Shown: one piece after another, positions 61,757-64,000 of the stretch
Layout: each line of letters opens with the position of its first letter
How positions within the stretch are numbered: position 1 is the stretch's first letter
Assembly: GCA_029194535.1 (NCBI GenBank)
Contig: JARFXR010000001.1
Coordinates: 1,248,721-1,312,720 of the forward strand
DNA length: 64,000 nt
From: Nitrospira sp.
GTDB lineage: Bacteria; Nitrospirota; Nitrospiria; Nitrospirales; Nitrospiraceae
Direction of reading: 5' to 3'
Made by a program: the position numbers and the translations under genes
Notes under the pieces: generated by a model
What the model was told of the DNA's origin: nothing
Databases searched by the model: none
Seen by the model: only the letters and a program-made list of their open reading frames with translations

Positions 61757-62763
61757 GAATTCTGGTCACCGGAGGAGCCGGATTCATCGGATCGCATCTG
61801 GTCCGTCGCCTGATCGTGGGAGGCGGCCACGAGGTCGTCAACTTGGATGCGCTGACATATTCCGGCAACCTCGCCAACCTGCAGGATCTCGAGGGAGACC
61901 GGCGGTATCGATTTGTGCACGGCGATATTGCCGATCAGCCGTTGGTGGAGCGGGTCTTGCGCGAGCACCGGATCGACGCCGTCGTCAATGCGGCCGCGGA
62001 GACGCATGTCGATCGGTCGATTATGGATCCGGGGACCTTTGCGCACACGGACGTCGTCGGAACCGGCGTGTTGCTGGAGGAAGCCAGGCGCGCCGGCATC
62101 TCCCGGTTCCTGCAGGTCAGCACCGACGAAGTCTACGGCAGCGTCGAAACCGGAAGTTCGACGGAGGAGGCGCCGCTCGCTCCGCGCAGCCCCTATTCCG
62201 CAAGCAAGGCCGGCGGGGAACTGCTCGTGTTGAGTTACTGGACGACGTTCGGCTTTCCGGTGATGGTGACGCGCGGCAGCAACACCTACGGCCCCAACCA
62301 GTATCCGGAGAAGTTCATTCCCTTATTCATCACCAACGCGATCGACGACCAGGCGCTTCCGTTATATGGAGATGGGCGTCAGCGCCGTGATTGGCTGGCG
62401 GTCGAGGATCATTGCGCGGCGATCGACCATGTATTGCTCCGGGGCGAGCCGGGGCAGATCTACAATATCGGCGGCGGCAACGAACGGGACAATATCACCG
62501 TTGCGGAGCGGCTGCTGGCCTGCCTCGGCAAGCCGACCCGGCTCATCCAATTCGTCCGTGACCGTCCGGGACACGATCGGCGTTATGCGGTCGATTGCGC
62601 CAAGCTGCAGCGGCTTGGATGGCAGCCGTCCGTCTCGTTCGACGATGGGCTGAAGGCCACCGTCGAATGGTACCGGACGCATGAATCCTGGTGGCGTCCC
62701 CTCAAGTCGGGCGAGTTCCGTCGCTATTATGAGGAGCAATACGGGAAGCGACTCACAGATTAG
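61753..62763 (+). CDS. rmlB: dTDP-glucose 4,6-dehydratase
   Basis: 336 residues from ATG 61753 (ATGA overlap). Rossmann motif RILVTGGAGFIGSHLVRRL; LDALTYSGNLANLQDLEG; VVNAAAETHVDRSIMDPG; FLQVSTDEVYGSVETGSS with the catalytic Asp-Glu after Thr; SPYSASKAGGELL with the YXXXK pair; TRGSNTYGPNQYPEKFIP; DGRQRRDWLAVEDH. All RmlB hallmarks are present. It produces dTDP-4-keto-6-deoxyglucose, which is substrate for RmlC. Confidence 0.95.
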   Translation: MRILVTGGAGFIGSHLVRRLIVGGGHEVVNLDALTYSGNLANLQDLEGDRRYRFVHGDIADQPLVERVLREHRIDAVVNAAAETHVDRSIMDPGTFAHTDVVGTGVLLEEARRAGISRFLQVSTDEVYGSVETGSSTEEAPLAPRSPYSASKAGGELLVLSYWTTFGFPVMVTRGSNTYGPNQYPEKFIPLFITNAIDDQALPLYGDGRQRRDWLAVEDHCAAIDHVLLRGEPGQIYNIGGGNERDNITVAERLLACLGKPTRLIQFVRDRPGHDRRYAVDCAKLQRLGWQPSVSFDDGLKATVEWYRTHESWWRPLKSGEFRRYYEEQYGKRLTD

Positions 62764-62830
62764 GCTGAGGTTGAGGCTGACTCCTCCTGAAGCGCACTTG
62801 ACCTGAACCACAACCTGAACCTTTCTTAAT

Positions 62831-63685
62831 ATGCGCATCTTAATTACCGGCGCACAAGGCCAACTTGGTTTCGCATTGCGGCAGGCGCTTAGAAGCGAGA
62901 CCCTGATCCTGAAGGACTTGCCCGAGTTCGATGTGACGGCCCCGTCGTGTGAGGAGCAGATCGTTCAAGCCCGGCCCGACGTCGTGGTGCACGCCGCCGC
63001 CTATACCAATGTTGATGGAGCGGAGCGGGAACCGGACCAGGCCAGGGCGGTCAACGTCGCGGGGACGACCGCCGTGGCGCGCGCGGCGGGGCGGATCGGC
63101 AGCAGGTTGATCTACATTTCGACGGACTACGTGTTCGACGGCGTCAAGGCCGCGCCGTATACGGAAGAAGATCTTACCAACCCCCTCAACGTGTACGGCC
63201 GGTCGAAGCAGGAAGGGGAAGCGGCGGCCGCCGAACAGTGCGAGAATTGCCTCGTCGTCCGCACGGCCTGGCTTTACGGACAGGGTGGACAGAATTTCGT
63301 CAAGACGATCATGCGGCTCGCCGGCGAACGGCCGACGCTGGAGGTCGTGGCGGACCAGCGGGGATGTCCGACGTTCGCCGACGATCTGGTTCACGCGCTG
63401 TGCGACCTGATCCCAAGCAGGCTCACGGGAGTCTGTCACGCGACGAACAGCGGAAGCAGCACGTGGTACGAATTCGCCGACACGATTGTGCGGCTGGCCG
63501 GTGGCGCAGCCGTGGTCCGTCCGATCACCACCGCTGAATCCTCGCGTCCGGCGAAGCGTCCTCCGTACAGCGTCTTGGCGTATGGACGTCTGGGACTGGT
63601 GCGGCCTCCCCTGCCGGATTGGCGCGATGCGCTGCATCGGTTCATGAGACAGAGCCGTTCGTCCGGTCCGGCGGTGCGCTCGTAA
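62831..63685 (+). CDS. rmlD: dTDP-4-dehydrorhamnose reductase
   Basis: 284 residues from ATG 62831, 67 bases after rmlB. RILITGAQGQLGFALRQAL; VVVHAAAYTNVDGAEREPDQA; ISTDYVFDGVKAAPYTEED; NPLNVYGRSKQEGE with the YXXXK pair; VVRTAWLYGQGGQNFVKTIM; LEVVADQRGCPTFADDLV. These are complete RmlD signatures. It finishes dTDP-L-rhamnose. The 3,5-epimerase RmlC is not found anywhere in the window and must be elsewhere. Last gene before an intrinsic terminator. Confidence 0.92.
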   Translation: MRILITGAQGQLGFALRQALRSETLILKDLPEFDVTAPSCEEQIVQARPDVVVHAAAYTNVDGAEREPDQARAVNVAGTTAVARAAGRIGSRLIYISTDYVFDGVKAAPYTEEDLTNPLNVYGRSKQEGEAAAAEQCENCLVVRTAWLYGQGGQNFVKTIMRLAGERPTLEVVADQRGCPTFADDLVHALCDLIPSRLTGVCHATNSGSSTWYEFADTIVRLAGGAAVVRPITTAESSRPAKRPPYSVLAYGRLGLVRPPLPDWRDALHRFMRQSRSSGPAVRS

Positions 63686-63722
63686 GGCGGCGCCTCGGTG
63701 CGCGGGCCGCCGAAGGTTTTTT
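63686..63722 (+). terminator. Intrinsic terminator after rmlD
   Basis: GGCGGC (63686-63691) pairs with GCCGCC (63706-63711), with an inner GCGC/GCGC pairing possible, followed within five bases by TTTTTT (63717-63722). It begins directly after the rmlD stop and should end the long glycan operon. Confidence 0.65.
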
Positions 63723-63724
63723 GT

Positions 63725-63752
63725 TTGCACCGTCGCGTCGAGTCGGTATGAT
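63725..63752 (+). promoter_or_regulatory. Sigma70-type promoter for kdsC
   Basis: TTGCAC (63725-63730) and TATGAT (63747-63752) are separated by 16 bases. It follows the terminator immediately and lies 35 bases before the kdsC ATG, marking a new transcription unit. Confidence 0.55.
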
Positions 63753-63787
63753 GACGGCGTGAGCGACCCCGAGGGACGTCCATCACA

Positions 63788-64000
63788 ATGACCAAATCTC
63801 GAGCCGCCACGCGTCGCGGTCAGAAGGCGGCCGGCAAGGGGCTCGCTGGCAAGCTCAAGGGGATTCGGTTGTTTGCGACCGACGTCGACGGGGTGCTGAC
63901 CGACGGCGGCATGTACTATGCCGAATCCGGAGACGAGTGGAAAAAATTCAACACCCGCGACGGGATGGGAATCAAACTGCTCCAGCGCGCGGGACTACTG
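63788..64000 (+). CDS. kdsC: 3-deoxy-D-manno-octulosonate 8-phosphate phosphatase KdsC, N-terminal part (3' end outside window)
   Basis: 71 codons from ATG 63788 to the window edge, no stop reached. After a basic N-terminal tail of ~25 residues, IRLFATDVDGVLTDGGMYY is the HAD motif I of KdsC, followed by GDEWKKFNTRDGMGIKLLQ, which is highly conserved in that family. It removes the phosphate from Kdo-8-phosphate in Kdo synthesis. The longer N-terminus (extra Lys/Arg residues) is unusual but seen in some homologues. Confidence 0.88.
   Translation, partial: MTKSRAATRRGQKAAGKGLAGKLKGIRLFATDVDGVLTDGGMYYAESGDEWKKFNTRDGMGIKLLQRAGLL

Noticed and set aside
62764-62830. Imperfect ACCTGAACC repeats upstream of rmlD
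   Set aside because: Two short imperfect copies in a 67-base gap are not distinguishable from chance.
1-64000. CRISPR arrays, tRNA or rRNA genes, integrases or transposases
   Set aside because: No regularly spaced repeats, no cloverleaf-like sequence and no recombinase-type protein were recognised anywhere in the window.

Overview
The window is a 64 kb surface-polysaccharide island from a Gram-negative, high-GC bacterium, with almost every gene on the + strand. It is bracketed by lipid A and Kdo/heptose genes: lpxK is cut by the left edge and kdsC by the right edge. The overall style (an LPS-core block, a winged-helix regulator plus NusG-like antiterminator heading a glycan block, several asparagine-synthase-like genes, and FPRRRES-type intergenic repeats) reminds me of Nitrospira/Nitrospirota or a deltaproteobacterium. 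That placement is a recollection-based inference, because no taxonomic marker gene is present.

Layout. (1) 1-11105: the end of lpxK, a heptosyltransferase II fused to a heptose-bisphosphate phosphatase (waaF-gmhB), waaC, four GT2 and three GT4 glycosyltransferases, and a third heptosyltransferase. This block builds the LPS core. (2) 11106-12117: a 158 bp MITE-like repeat, a methyltransferase, and a clear sigma70-type promoter overlapping two dyads. (3) 12118-17337: a winged-helix regulator fused to a nucleotide-binding-like domain, a NusG/UpxY-like antiterminator, an LhgO-type FAD oxidoreductase, a WbpB-WbpD fusion with a zinc ribbon, and a WbpE aminotransferase, which together supply a 2,3-diamino-uronic acid precursor. 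(4) 17440-18864: the only minus-strand gene, a GT4. (5) 19035-29150: an ABC-transporter glycan block containing a methyltransferase and a radical SAM/SPASM protein that share an unusual C-terminal module, Wzm and Wzt, four methyltransferase-type genes, a probable remnant, and a double methyltransferase ending in a coiled coil. (6) 29191-33529: an AsnB-like amidotransferase and two GT4 enzymes. (7) 33530-34676: a VapBC-type toxin-antitoxin pair lying between two copies of an intergenic repeat. (8) 34677-41084: a sugar-modifying cassette (SDR, PLP aminotransferase, AsnB, FemAB-like, PglD-like, methyltransferase). (9) 41200-54497: a beta-propeller-like protein, two related GTs, a Wzx-type flippase, SDR, methyltransferase, two more AsnB genes, GT4 and an SGNH hydrolase. 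(10) 54460-60862: GT4, epimerase, WecA/WbpL-type initiating transferase, O-antigen polymerase/ligase and a WbpM-type dehydratase. (11) 61004-63685: rmlA, rmlB and rmlD without rmlC, ending in an intrinsic terminator. (12) kdsC starts from its own promoter.

How it works together (inference). A WecA/WbpL-type enzyme would start glycan chains on undecaprenyl phosphate. Rhamnose, diamino-uronic acid and other amino sugars are made by the local pathways and assembled by about 17 glycosyltransferases. Products are amidated, methylated and acylated. Chains could leave either by Wzm/Wzt or by Wzx with a Wzy/WaaL-type protein, so two polysaccharides or alternative routes may be encoded. Neighbouring genes often overlap by a few bases, consistent with long operons, and the NusG-like factor would suit transcription of such long units.

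Most interesting leads: the double-methyltransferase/coiled-coil protein as a possible WbdD-like chain terminator and ruler; the triplicated module shared by the methyltransferase and the radical SAM protein; an apparent composition break inside wzt; four AsnB paralogues; and the toxin-antitoxin pair between intergenic repeats.
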